A stretch of 64,000 nt of DNA, taken from the NCBI GenBank assembly GCA_963942565.1, contig OZ012685.1, forward strand, positions 24,891,956 through 24,955,955. The letters run 5' to 3'. This document shows positions 26,616 to 38,890 of the stretch, piece by piece. The translations under genes and the position numbers were made by a program. This DNA is from Maea johnstoni. Lineage: Eukaryota; Annelida; Polychaeta; Spionida; Magelonidae. Every line of letters begins with the position of its first letter. Position 1 is the first letter of the stretch. Under the pieces are notes generated by a model. That model searched no databases, was not told the origin of the DNA, and was given only the letters and a program-made list of their open reading frames with translations.

Positions 26616-26774
26616 TCTTCTGGGGCCTGTTTCTCGTATCGTAAAGTACGAATCGTTCCTAATTTAAGATTTCCTAAATTTAGGAACGTCTTTACGAAGA
26701 TCAGTTATTACGTTTCTCGAAGCTCTTCGTAAATGAATTCGAAATCTTTTAATTGATGACGTCATTTGCGGGAA

Positions 26775-27035
26775 AACACTTCTATTTTCACGACCGTTTT
26801 GAGGGGAGGAAAATTTTTAAAAAACTTTATTTTCACACCTTGTTTTGGGAGAGAAAATAAAGAACTTTTTATTTTCACTACCATCTTTTGGGAGAGAAAT
26901 TAAAGAAAAAAAACTTTTTTTTCACAACTTTTGGGTGGAGAGAAAATAAGAATACTTTTTATATTCACAACCATTTTTGGGGGAGAATTTAAAAAAAACA
27001 CTTTATTTTCATGGCCTTTTTGCTGGAGAGAAAAT
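26775..27035 (+). repeat. Degenerate tandem of TTTTATTTTCACGACC units
   Basis: About five units of 50-55 bp, each a TTTATTTTCAC.ACC part, a G-rich TTTTGGGGGAGA part and AAAATAAAGAA. Related blocks are at 17423 and 27473. Confidence 0.6.
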
Positions 27036-27039
27036 AAAA

Positions 27040-27215
27040 AGATAGATAGATATTCATGTACAGACAGACAGATACATACATACCTACATACATACATGCA
27101 TGCATACATACAAACAGATAGACAGATAGATAGATGTTAGATATTGATAGATATACATATAAATACATACATGTTTCCATTATTGATATGTGTATGTATG
27201 TATGTATGTATTTTA
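27040..27215. repeat. GATA/CATA-type tetranucleotide-rich tract
   Basis: Runs of AGATAGATAG, CAGACAGACAG, CATACATAC and TGTATGTATG over about 170 bp. Confidence 0.8.
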
Positions 27216-27472
27216 TTTACTATAGCGGCAGCTATAAAAGTACGATACATCAAGATAATGAGCAAAATTAATATAATAACAGAACACAAACAGAAAATAC
27301 AAAATTATAAAGGTGATAACATAACTGAATTAACTCATAGAGTGTCATTAAGAAAACGGTCGTTTTACTTTTGGTATAAATGATATTCCATGATATACAC
27401 GCACGTGGCCTTTATTGCGAATTTCGCAAATTAATAGGCTACCTTTGCTACGAAAACGAGCCAAGCAACCAG

Positions 27473-27557
27473 TCATTTTCACGGCCGTTTTTTTGGAGGA
27501 GAAAAGATAGAACTTTATTTCTCCCCATCACTCTATCTTTTTCTTTTCTTCTCCCCC

Positions 27558-27588
<31 letters not shown>

Positions 27589-27735
27589 GAATACAAAGAA
27601 ATGGCCATGTAAATAAAGTTTTTGTATTTTCTCTCCCCCAAAATGGTCATGATTATGAGAAGTTTTTGTATTCTCTCTCCCCCCCCCCCCCCCCCCGTCG
27701 TTAAAATAAGTTTTTATTTGCTCTTTCACGCTTGA
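27473..27735 (+). repeat. TTTTATTTTCACGACC-type repeats with C-runs
   Basis: Units like those at 26775, here carrying a 26-base C-run (27553-27578) followed by an A-run, and a second C-run near 27681-27696. The ending TTTTTATTTGCTCTTTCAC is shared with 17745-17775. Confidence 0.55.
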
Positions 27736-28012
27736 TGCATCATACTTGTCGCATGCTTTTATATTGATAAATGATGTATTGACATTACGTATACACATTT
27801 TAAAATCAAAAGTATCTATACACTATTTATGAATGATTATATTTTTCCTATTGATTCGTGAATAATTATGAGATCTAATAAATATTCAGAAACCACTTAT
27901 TTCATTATATTTAAACAATTATCCATGAATAAATGATTAATATTAATATTTATGTACGTATATGTATTAATTAAACATATATCAACATACACAGGTTCTT
28001 TCTATTACAGAT
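27736..28012. other. No feature recognised
   Basis: AT-rich sequence between repeats. Confidence 0.35.
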
Positions 28013-28127
28013 ATGACTGAAACCGTGACGTATCGGTGCTCATATACTGATATTACTTATAAGAGCCTTCCAACGAGTACCAACATGATAGGGTTTACCT
28101 TGGAAAAATGTAGCCTCATAGGGGAAA
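28013..28127 (+). repeat. Dispersed repeat A, copy 3 (diverged)
   Basis: TGACTGAAACCGTGACG, GAGTACCAACATGATAGGGTTT and GTAGCCTCATAGGGG are recognisable, with losses between them. Confidence 0.45.
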
Positions 28128-28260
28128 TGGTCAAATAATCTTGTGTTAAAAAAACACCAACCGTACCCGACACCGAACTCTCCATTGTTTTTAATAACAT
28201 TTCTCACAAGATATAAGCTAAATTATAAGATCTCCATCGAGAATACCTGATACGGGGAAA

Positions 28261-28645
28261 TTAAGGTAGAACTCGTTCACTTTTTGATAGAAGCACCAAA
28301 TTTGGTACATAGGTAGTTTTTCCCCGTAGACATTCATTTAAAGATCTGACCCATCCTGGATCTTGCCTAAATTTTGAATATTTGTGTGTTTTTTTAAAGT
28401 AACAAGCCAATCAGAACAGTCGATTTTAGAATTCATTGTAAGCATTTTTTTCTTTTGTTTTTCTGTAATGTCTAAACTGATATGCCCTACCAATTACCAA
28501 GAAATCCTAAAAAAGATTAGGTCACTCCAATGACCTTTAGAGGTCATCTAGAGGTCAACTAAAGGTCATGCACCCCTAAACTTGAATATTGGTGACATAA
28601 CATATTTATAAGATTTAAATGTCTCACCATGACTTTTTGATTACA
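28261..28645 (+). repeat. Dispersed repeat D, copy 1
   Basis: It begins TTAAGGTAGAACTCGTTCAC and contains AGAAGCACCAAATTTGGTAC and a block with repeated AGGTCA half-sites (about 28536-28571). It matches 33160-33467 inverted. Its first bases TTAAGGTAGAAC equal the inverted right end of the TTAA-flanked element at 18482, which suggests related termini. Confidence 0.5.
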
Positions 28646-29618
28646 ACTCTAATTCACAGTATAACACTTTTATTATCATTATGCTTGCAGTGAATTATTT
28701 CATGACATCCTATAACAAATTTCAAAAGGTGATGTTTTACCACAAGGGGCCAACTGCCAACCCCACTCAGACAGGTTGGTATTTTTGTGAAGTTGGGATA
28801 ACACTCAGGTTTAGCCTTTGACACGGTCAGCTTGATAAACAGCTCTTCTTACTTAAGTAACCAGTCAGTCATATTAGTTTGCATGGAGGTTAGAGATTAC
28901 TGCCCCGGACTGGTATAGAGGGGTAGAGGTTTTAGCTCGCCGGACTGCATTCAGCTCACTGCTGCTGGCTTTGCAAGTACAAGGTTTACCGGCAGATCAT
29001 TCCCTGTGTGGAACATAGGGCTCGGAATGACTTACAGTATGACAAGGTTTGTCATGAAAACTAAAAAAAAACACTTGTCAGGTGTTTCTTTAAAAGCACA
29101 CTTTATTCTAGGTCATTAGTGTGAAATACATAATTGAATGAATCGGCAACACATTGAGTAGGAATGGTAATTCAGTTAGAAGTAAGTATGAATGTGTAGG
29201 TAAACCCTGTCTTTAATGTTTATCTGTTCTACTGTGAATTTATGTTATGATTTATATTTGTCTGTATGAACTGTATTTTATGACTTTATGTCGTAGTCAA
29301 TAAACAACATACATACATACATACATATCATACTTGCTACTGAAACCTACACATACAGGTATGTTTTACCTGTTTGCGCTACAACGTAGGTAGACAGAAT
29401 ATGTACACATATTATAATAGTATCTATAAGTAGTGTGTACCTATGTTCCTAGTCTAAAACATAATTTTGCGGAAGTCTAAGCCAAGGACCACACACCAAC
29501 ATAACAGAAAATGAAACAATCATCAGGTCAATCTGTCTATAGAAACAAACAACCCAGTAGTTCATGTACTATCAGACATTCAAGGTTTTGATACCTCTAG
29601 CTATCACAGCATTACTGT
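28646..29618. other. No gene recognised
   Basis: AT-rich, with a CATA run near 29309-29327. Nothing else matched within the window. Confidence 0.35.
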
Positions 29619-29626
29619 GTCACCTT

Positions 29627-31990
29627 AGGACAAAATCTGATTTTACCAAAGGGAGACAAGCCTAGAAAGTTTTTAAAAAACTGGCGACCAATCTCACTAC
29701 TTAATTCTGCTTATAAGCTGGTTTCTACAGTTATTGCCAACAGAATTAAATTGGTTTTGACAGATATAATTTCAAAAGAACAAAAAGGTTTTGTGGAAGG
29801 ACGAAACATTAGTGAAAACACTGTTCTCCTTCATGACATCATGTACTATCTTGAGGCAAATGAGATCCCAGGAATGTTGCTACTTATAGACTTCGAAAAG
29901 GCTTTCGACACAGTAGCCTGGGATTTCATTTGCCTTTGTCTCAAAATGTTTGACTTCCCAGACAATATAATAGAATGGGTGAAAATGTTTCAGAAAGGAT
30001 CGATCTCACGAGTAATCCAAAATGGTCACCTTTCAAACTTCTTTAATCTCAAAAGAGGCTGTCGGCAAGGAGACCCGATCTCGCCATATTTGTTCATAAT
30101 ATGTGCTGAAATGCTGGGACTTGCCATAAAATCCTCAAACAAAATCTCGGGTATAATTATATATGATTTAGAAAACTGGATAGGACAATTTGCGGATGAT
30201 ACATCGTTGTATCTCGATGGTTCAAACAAATGTCTAGAGGCATCACTCAATATTTTAAATGATTTTGAGCAAGTCTCAGGCCTAAAAATCAACATTCAAA
30301 AAACCAAGGCAATCTGGTTGGGAACCAAGAGATTTTCAAAAGATATCTTACCCGCTGGTAGAGAATTGGACTGGGTCCAAGACTTTACCTGCTTGGGAAT
30401 ATTCTTTGATGTATTAAATTTAGCAAATATAATGCAACAAAACTGTGACAAAAAACTCACGGAAATTGAAAATCTTCTATGTAATTGGAACAGGAGAAAT
30501 ATTTCTCTAATTGGTAGAATACAGGTTTGGCACTGTCTAAACTGGTACACTTTCTAATAGCCTTACCAACACCAGAAAAGGAGTACATGAGAGCGCTTGA
30601 TAAACGCTTTTATAGATTTATTTGGAGAAGCAAACCTCCAAAAGTAAAAAAAAAGCACCCTAGAAATGGATTATGACAGAGGAGGGCTCAAGATGGTAAA
30701 CATCTACAATTTTGAAAAAACTCTAAAGGTGAAATGGATAAAGCAATTGTCTATAAAAACAGATGCATGGACGATAACTCCAAACCACTACCAAATTCTA
30801 GATGTATTGCGCTTTGGGAAAGATTTCCCTAAACATTTACTTGGTACCATCAACAATCCATTTTAGGAATCAGTGGTTAACGCCTATGACTTTTTTCAAG
30901 TCAAGTTATCAAATAAACTAGATAAAAATGTTCTCTCAGAGCCCCTCTGGTACAACGATGCAATCAAACTAGAGTATATACAGTTGTGGGACAGAAAGGG
31001 ACTCAACAGTCTGTGTGATCTATTTACTGATTTCAGTGAATTTAAGACAAGACAAGTTCTAAATGAAAGTTACAAGTTGAATTTGAATTCTATTGATTTT
31101 CATAGACTTGTCAAGTCGATCCCAAAAGAATGGGTAAATGACATCAAGGATAAGTTTATAGAACCGGCTGAAGAGTCACCTTGGTGCCCTATGTTTTCGC
31201 GCTTAATCATGGCGAACTCCAAAAAGAATCCAATTGTAAAAAAAACTTTATTGAAAGTGAATGTTACTATACCCACAGCTGAAAATGCATGGGAAAGACA
31301 TGTCTTGCTCCCCGATAGGGAAGAATTTTGGTCATCAACTCATCTTATCCCACACAGACTTATTAGAGATATCAATCAGAGAATATTGCAATATAAAATT
31401 ATTCATAGAATGATATCAACTAATAAGAAGTTATACCTGTATGGGATAAAAGATTCAAACAAATGCGAAAAGTGTGAGGAAGAAGAAGAAACCATCACAC
31501 ACCTCTTTTGCGACTGTCCAAAATCTTGTCCAGTTTGGAAAAAAATTGTTGATTGGCTAAACTCCCTGGGGTATAGATTGGGATATTTTACGGATGTGCA
31601 AATTCTATTTGGAGATCAGAGATTCGACCCCATCATTAACAAAATAATTATTGCTAGCAAATACTTGATATTTAAACAAAAAAACAATAAAATGGAATTT
31701 GACTTCAAGAAACTACTCTTCTTTCTAAAAGCAGAAAGTGAAATTGATAGAAGTATTGCTACCAATAATAACCGACTCAAGAAATTCTGGGGTCTCTGGT
31801 CTCCTATATGGAAAAGTATTAAAAATCCTGCACACTATGTATAACATATTTATTTGTACAGATAAGACTACAAGATCTATATGTATATATGTGATATTTA
31901 TTGCAACAACTACTATTTGTACACTTTGCAGCACTAAGGTGCTTCTCTGTCTCTGACCTTCACAAGAAAAATATGGATAAATAAAAATCA
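29627..31990 (+). mobile_element. 5'-truncated L1/Tx1-like LINE (LINE B)
   Basis: The inserted unit is bounded by the direct repeat GTCACCTT at 29619-29626 and 31991-31998. It opens inside the RT domain: ILPKGDKPRKF..NWRPISLLN, KGFVEGRNISENT, LLIDFEKAFDTVAWDF, GCRQGDPISPYLF, the catalytic FADD near 30194, then SGLKINIQKTKA. The C-terminal region carries CEKCEEEEETITHLFCDCP near 31455-31520. There is a short deletion with a frame change near 30525, a frame change in an A-run near 30650, and a TAG at 30864-30866; otherwise it is well preserved. The 3' UTR is about 140 bp and ends in a weak A-rich tail (ATAAATAAAAATC). Endonuclease and ORF1 are absent. L1/Tx1-like affinity is judged from motif style. 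Confidence 0.85.
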
Positions 31991-31998
31991 GTCACCTT

Positions 31999-32836
31999 GT
32001 CAGTTGACCTGGTGCGCGAATTATAAAAAAAATCTGATTTACTTCCTTATCATGAGCATATTTGAAACCTTACACACAGAAAAGTAACTGTAAGTCAACA
32101 CATATGATGAGGATGAATAGCTCAAAAGCTAATGAAAGGTCAGGTCTAGCACCATATAACCTGGAGCTTTAGTGCATGTGCTGCCAAGGGTGCCATTCAA
32201 TGGCTATGATGTCCTGAGTTGACATAGGCATTGTTGTACTTGCTTAATGACAAACAGAGAACTGTTCTTGACAGTTGTAAACCAAGTCCTTCCATTCTTC
32301 CATATATTCATTAGATGAGAGTTGTTTCTGGTTTGTCAGGATTGGCAAAATACTGTAGAACACACAATGTACGCGTCTGTTTATATATAGCCTACATAGC
32401 GTGTGGTTCCGCTTCCCTATATATAAAAAAGCTGTACTTTTTTCTTACTGTACTGGCGGTGTCAGCGGCGGCTAGTGGTCCGTCGCTAACATAAAGATAC
32501 GCTATGATGCAAAAACTCCCCAATTCGCTATATTTGGGACATGCGTCATATGTGTGTTCTAAAGTACTGTGAAAGAGACTTGAATATTTTCTTAATAATA
32601 CAATATCTAAACAATAATTCTAACTATACTGCTTGCCCCAAAGAGACCAAATTTTATTAGATTAATCACTGCAAGCCAGAAATATTTTGCCGATACATGT
32701 ATATAGCAAACTCTCTTTTGTTTGGAGATGTTTTGGTAGCAGTCAGGTCAATTTTATTCTGTTAAGCCGTACCGGTATTAAAGATCTTAAGCGATACAAT
32801 CCTTTTCCCCATTCAATATCAAGATTTGGCATTATA
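31999..32836. other. No gene recognised
   Basis: AT-rich intergenic sequence. No match to other repeats of the window was seen. Confidence 0.35.
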
Positions 32837-32918
32837 CAGCAATCAAGCGTGCGGTCATGTATCACGCCCGGGCTACCCAGGCATTTAGTGCAGGAATTAA
32901 ATGTCGGCACTGTACTTT
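32837..32918 (+). repeat. Repeat G, copy 3
   Basis: CAGCAATCAAGCGTGCGGTC and GCATTTAGTGCAGGAATTAAA align with 16414-16490. The third-base tail is absent here. Confidence 0.5.
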
Positions 32919-33159
32919 AATGAAGCAAATACGAGTTGTAATACCCTGTACATGTGAATCTGAATCTGTCAGCAGCCAGCAGGATTCCAATAAACTTGTC
33001 TGCTCAATCCAGTCTATGAAATTCTAATATTTTGAGAGGTACATCGCAATTTTCTTGAAATTATGTTAGTTGTGTGTACCAAAATCACAAATTCAGCATT
33101 CACCACCATCAATAAATACTTTGAATCTATGTAGATACACATTATAAGACCAATATTCA

Positions 33160-33467
33160 CAGTAAAATGCGTATGACCTTGACTTGACCTCTATGAAGGT
33201 CATTCAAATGTGACACAATATAAGGCTTCTTTAAAATTGCTACGACATATCACTTTAACAGGAAAACATAGGAAATTGCTTTATTAACAAGGAATTCTGA
33301 AATCGAGTCATCTGACTGGTTGGTTATATTTAGAACTCCCAAGTTTCGAAGATATAGGCAAGATCAAAGTTGGGTCTCATCTTTTAATAAATGAAAGACC
33401 ATGGTATAAAACTACCTAGGTACACAGTTTGGTGCTTCTTTCAAAAAGTGAACTATTTTCCCCTTAA
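33160..33467 (-). repeat. Dispersed repeat D, copy 2
   Basis: Minus strand from the TTAA at 33464-33467: GGGGAAAATAGTTCACTTTTTG, AGAAGCACCAAACTGTGTAC, GATCTTGCCTA, and a block of AGGTCA-like half-sites near 33170-33200. It pairs with 28261-28645. Confidence 0.5.
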
Positions 33468-33579
33468 CCACTGGACTACATAGAACATTCCAATAGGATG
33501 ATGAAATCTAATTCTGTACCATCCTATACTTAGTGTGCAGATAGATATAATCCTATACTTGGTATGTAAATAGATATAA

Positions 33580-33890
33580 TCCATGGGGGGGGGGGGGGGC
33601 ACTTCGGTATTTAGGGGGGTACATACGCTCATTATCAAAATTTTGAAATACCCCTAAAGCACTAATATCAGGCCAAAAAAGCACCCTTTTTTAAAGTCAC
33701 TCGGCGTCAGAGCGGAGTGTATTTCGTGAATTGTAAGGGGATTTTCAACCCCCATACTTTCGTACCTAGATACAAAAAAGTACCCTTTTTTTTACAAAAT
33801 CGCGGACATGCGGAGGTGTTAAAAAAGACCGCTTCTTCCGCGAAATACGTAACGCGGGTGCGCCCCACCCCCCCCCCCCCCCCCCCCTGT
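33580..33890. repeat. G-run and C-run flanked low-complexity region
   Basis: G-run at about 33586-33599 and C-run at about 33868-33888, with GGGTGC/GCACCC-type ends (GGGGGGCACTTCGG near 33593, GAGTGCCCCCACTG near 33895) in inverted arrangement. It may be a degenerate foldback element. Confidence 0.35.
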
Positions 33891-34610
33891 ACCTGAGTGC
33901 CCCCACTGGGGATATAATAAGTTTGAATTAGTGCATAGGTATGTGAAGAAACTAGAGATTAGGCGATGTTTTTGCAAGGCACTCCAGCTTTCTCCACTGT
34001 TTTCGACGGGCTAGTTAGGACGCAACATGACAGAAAAATGATGATAAAAGAAAGGTAAAAAGAATCTGCACCAATGCACGTTCAAAGAGGACTTGGGAAT
34101 TGTGCATGAATTCATTTTATATTTGACGGAGAATTACTGTGCTGTTGGTTGTTACCATTTCTATTTCAATATATGTTTAAAGTTTTATTTCTCGAAAAGC
34201 GTGATTCGGTCAAAATGATATGACCAAATTAATAAAGCCTTTTTCAGCGCCAAATGCATAAAAATGTTAAAAGTATGAGCCGAGCGTCTTATTCCCATAT
34301 GGTGGGAAAATGACAGTAATATACATAGGGTTTGATTGTTTCATGTGAATAACATGATCTGACACACCTAAAATAATTATGAATTGTAGGAATTAGAATC
34401 TAAGCTACATGTACTTTTATACCATAAATAAGGCGTAAATCAGGAATGACCGCGTGAAAATTACAGAAATATTCTTACTGTACTAGATGTATTTACTTGT
34501 ATCTATTGAACTACAATGAGAGTAAAAACATACAAGAGAAACAATCAAATGGGTGCTGTCCCTTATAGTACAATATCAATATTTCCTTTTCACATGCCTT
34601 GTTTGTAAAG
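33891..34610. other. No gene recognised
   Basis: AT-rich sequence without repeats known from the rest of the window. Confidence 0.35.
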
Positions 34611-34797
34611 GAATTTCTGCCATTTTTAGGCTGATTCGTGACTAGAAGGTTGTAAGTAGTGGAGGAAACCGGCGAAAACCACCGCTTGACCATAAGTCAC
34701 TGGAAAGTTTCTCACATGGTCTGGTCGGGATTCGAACATGGACAGTAGAGCAGCCAGTGGCAATGCCTTAGACCACTGGGCCATCAGGGCAGGCCCG
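34611..34797 (-). mobile_element. tRNA-derived SINE
   Basis: Minus strand: GGCCTGCCCTGATGGCCCAG (head, A-box region), GTTCGAATCCCGACC (B box), CATGTGAGAAACTTTCC, AAGCGGTGGTTTTCGCC, CACTACTTACAACC. Confidence 0.7.
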
Positions 34798-35029
34798 ATG
34801 TTTGAAAAGTTTGAAGTTTGTCGTATTTATTTTCAAAGGCGTTTTGGCACTCTTGTCATCTTTTTGAGATTCGGTCGCAAATTGGTTTATCCATTTATGT
34901 TTGCACTTACGTGCAGATAGCGCAGACTAATTGAAACTTTTGTATCATTTAAGCAAAAATTCACTTTTTGACAATAACGTTCATCCAATTTTTTTAAATA
35001 TCTGACTGCTTATTTATTCTTTCATCACT

Positions 35030-35190
35030 ATTATTATCATCAGTATTATTATTATTGTTATTATTATTATTACTATAAGCATAATTATTATCATTATTAT
35101 TATTACTATGATGATGATGATTATTATAATTAGTATCATATTCATTCAATTTGTCATTGTTATTAGTATCATCATTCTCATCATCAGTTT
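35030..35190. repeat. ATT/ATC-rich trinucleotide tract
   Basis: Interspersed ATT, ATC and ATG triplets over about 160 bp; the Asn-rich frame on the minus strand is an artefact. Confidence 0.8.
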
Positions 35191-35324
35191 GTTTCTCCAA
35201 TTTCTGAAGGCGGGGAAAAGTTTGAATGGGAGGAGTATGATGTTAATCTCTCTGGTGCAGATCTGTTGTGTACTCGATCACCTTGCTCCACTGCAGTCTG
35301 TCCTTTGTGACTTATCCCATAAGT

Positions 35325-36495
35325 AAGCCTCATGTATGCACCAGTGGCGTTGGATGTATAATCCTTTGACCACATGTATACCCAAGTGCCACGTGTGATT
35401 CATTGACAAGCACCAACAGTAAGGAACATGTATGGCCTAGTGCCATGTGATGTTTTCACAAACCCCCGGCCAGTTGTAGAGATGAACCGCCTCTGGGACC
35501 GAGTGCACATGGTCCAGGTAAGCTTCCTGTATGCCCTAGCGCCGCATGATGTTTTGACAAACCCCAGCTGTAGGGAGGAACCACCTCTGGGACCGGGTGC
35601 ACAGGGTCCAGTTAAGGTGATAGTCTAGTACACCAAGATTATCACCACTAGGTGGTGTCCTTGGCTGGCCCTAAGAATGGATATCAAAACAAAAGATGAC
35701 ACATGAGCAGTGTTCACTCACCACGAATTTCGTGCTGGCAACAGTCTATTGTGGAGCACAAAAGGCAGGGCCCTTGCGGGGGCCCTTGGGGTTTTCCTCG
35801 TTACATTGCTCCCGAACGACATGGCTGTCAGTTTTAACCATGCAGATTCCTTCGAGATAGACCATTTTGACCAAAATTTTCATCTCATTTTTTGGCTGAA
35901 AGTGAATAACGATACAGTCTTCGAAGCCTGTATTTTAGAATATGACAGATATTAACCACGTTTAGGTGCAAGGTCATGTCACAGGTACCTTGAATTCTGA
36001 CAGGACCTGAAAATCAGCATTTACTATGTAAACCACGTACTGTTAGTAATTTTGAGGCTTATGGGAACATTCAAAAATGCTTTTAAGATACTCATCGTGC
36101 AAATCCCCTGCTGAGGTAAGACCTTGCACCTCACCAAAGACATGAATAATCATATGGTAGACTCTTATTTTCAAGTGAAGGGTCAGTCTTGACATTTTGC
36201 CAAAAAACGAAACACATCCAGATATGCTCTTTAAGGGTGCCGCATTACCTCAAAATAGTCATTTATTGATAAGTGTACCATTATTCTGTAACTATGAGAT
36301 GTGACCTTTACAATAGCATAAGTGTCGCTGTCTTCATTAAACTCAGTTTTCAGATATTCAAGTTTTAAAAATGACCCGTGTATCGAATAGGGTTCTACCT
36401 TAAGCTACCTGTATACCCTGGTGCCACGTGATCATTTGACAAACCCCAGCTGGAGAGACGAACCGCCTCTGGGACCGGGTACACAGGGTCCGTCT
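35325..36495 (+). repeat. Tandem repeat of about 95 bp, interrupted by an insertion
   Basis: Units at about 35325-35418 (degraded), 35419-35517, 35518-35611 and 36404-36495 share TAAG...CTGTATGCCCT, GTGCCACGTGAT, TTTGACAAACCCCAGC and GAACCGCCTCTGGGACCGGG. The last two are separated by the 784-bp TTAA-flanked element. A CACGTG-like core is present in most units. Confidence 0.65.
35616..36399 (+). mobile_element. TTAA-flanked non-autonomous element, copy 2
   Basis: 784 bp, flanked by TTAA at 35612-35615 and 36400-36403. It was inserted at a unit junction of the 95-bp array: the neighbouring junction reads GTCCAGGTAAGC, while here GTCCAGTTAA and TTAAGCTACC rejoin to GTCCAGTTAAGCTACC. It aligns end to end with 18482-19246. 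Confidence 0.8.
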
Positions 36496-36611
36496 GAGTA
36501 AGCTCGCTGCTTGAGGCATTCAGTTTGAGAAATATTCTAGTGTATTGGGTATTTTGCAGTTGAAATCGAATACAGTACTATGCTTTTATCTAATTACGGT
36601 GTTCCATTCAT

Positions 36612-37400
<789 letters not shown>

Positions 37401-37410
37401 TTCCTGGGTG

Positions 37411-37999
37411 TTATCAGGTAGAGAATATCATCGCCAACTGTCATTATTCAATCCATATTCTGTTTTATTTCAAAATTTACAACTTTTTTTTCGAATGACA
37501 TATTCTCATAACCTACGCAGGTGATGGTTACTGTAGGTTAGGTTACCCAGTGAAATAACCCAATGCAAGAGGTTGTGAGATAGGTGTTTATATTAACTGT
37601 TCAGGAGGGAAATCGCGCTGTTTTGCATGGGGCGCCCGCGGTTGCAAAAATAGGGCTTGTTGTAGTGTGGTTGTGGGGATCCGTGCGCCGAAACTGATGG
37701 CCGGCGCACGGATCCAAGGCCCGAATACAGGGCATCACTGGTTGCACACTCCACAATTGTGGAAGTAAACTGTTTGAAATCACTTTGTATGTCTTACAGC
37801 AATTCTGATTTTTTTTCATTAAAGTAGCACATGGGGTTCAAACCAGGAATTCAAGAAACACCATCTTAACCCTACTCCTGATTGGTAGCAGGTAGAAAAT
37901 ATCATAACCAAGCGTCCTTAGTCAGCCCATATTCTATGTCATTTCAATATTTACAACTTTTCACTCAAATGACATAATCTCACTACTTGCACAGGTGCA
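37411..37999. repeat. Diverged direct repeat pair around a hairpin
   Basis: 37411-37521 and 37889-37999 both read AGGTAGA.AATATCAT, CCATATTCT, ATTTACAACTTTT and AATGACAT, about 480 bp apart. The GGATCCGTGCGCC hairpin (37677-37715) lies between them. Confidence 0.45.
37677..37715. repeat. 14-bp-stem hairpin, GGATCCGTGCGCC type, copy 2
   Basis: GGATCCGTGCGCCG, an 11-nt loop, then the exact complement. Counterpart of 21600-21641. Confidence 0.65.
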
Positions 38000-38890
38000 T
38001 TTAGCTAGCTTACAATGGTTCTCATCACCATAACTTAAGTAAATTATCATATTAAGTATTTAGTGATTCAATAGATGCCAATGTTTTACTATACTCCCCC
38101 CACATGTGCTTGAAGGTCGGACATATTTGTGCCCCTATATCTCGTCTCGCATGCACTACTTTTGTAATAGTACGCTGTGAGGACTGATTGCCGTTCGCAG
38201 CATATGGTGTGCAGGAATTTGAAAGAAATAGTGCACGAAAGAGAAGGCGCGCCTGACACTTAGATGGGAACCTTTCCATTGAAAAAAACTGCAAGCCCTG
38301 CTAATCTAATACTACATGTAAAAAATGTGTGTTTTCTGGTATCCGCTTTCTTTCAGTGCAGATAAAGTTAGCCACGTGACCTGGCTAGAAATGATGCCAT
38401 CTTTCCAACTAGTCAAACCCATATGCTGAGGGTGCCAGTTTCATAGTATGCTAATAAGGGAACGGCTTGCAGCCGTATTTAAAGGCACTAAGCGTCCAGT
38501 CTACAGAAAGAGAAAACATTTCCTTTATATTTGTTTTTTCTCAGGCAAAAGGAGTCACTGGCGATTTTGTAGTTTCCACAGCAACTATCTTCACTGGGTA
38601 CAGTGTCACGGAGGCCTAGTTCATAACCAATGGGGCTACATTTTCAATTCCATTTAAAATGTTTTAAACTGCATACTTTTTTTTGCATCTTTCTTATTTT
38701 GCTATTTTCCTTGCTTTGTGCACCAATTCCTAAGCAATCCAACATTGTCCTTGTGATAACTTTAAAATGTTCTCGTTGTCTTCTGCCACTTCACTGTAGT
38801 CATTATTGCTTTTGGGTGTTGTTAGCATTATTGTCAATCTAGTACATACATTAACATCCTATTTGTGTGTCTTTCTCAACACTTGTCCTT
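38000..38890. other. No gene recognised
   Basis: No coding or repeat signal beyond short frames. Confidence 0.35.
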
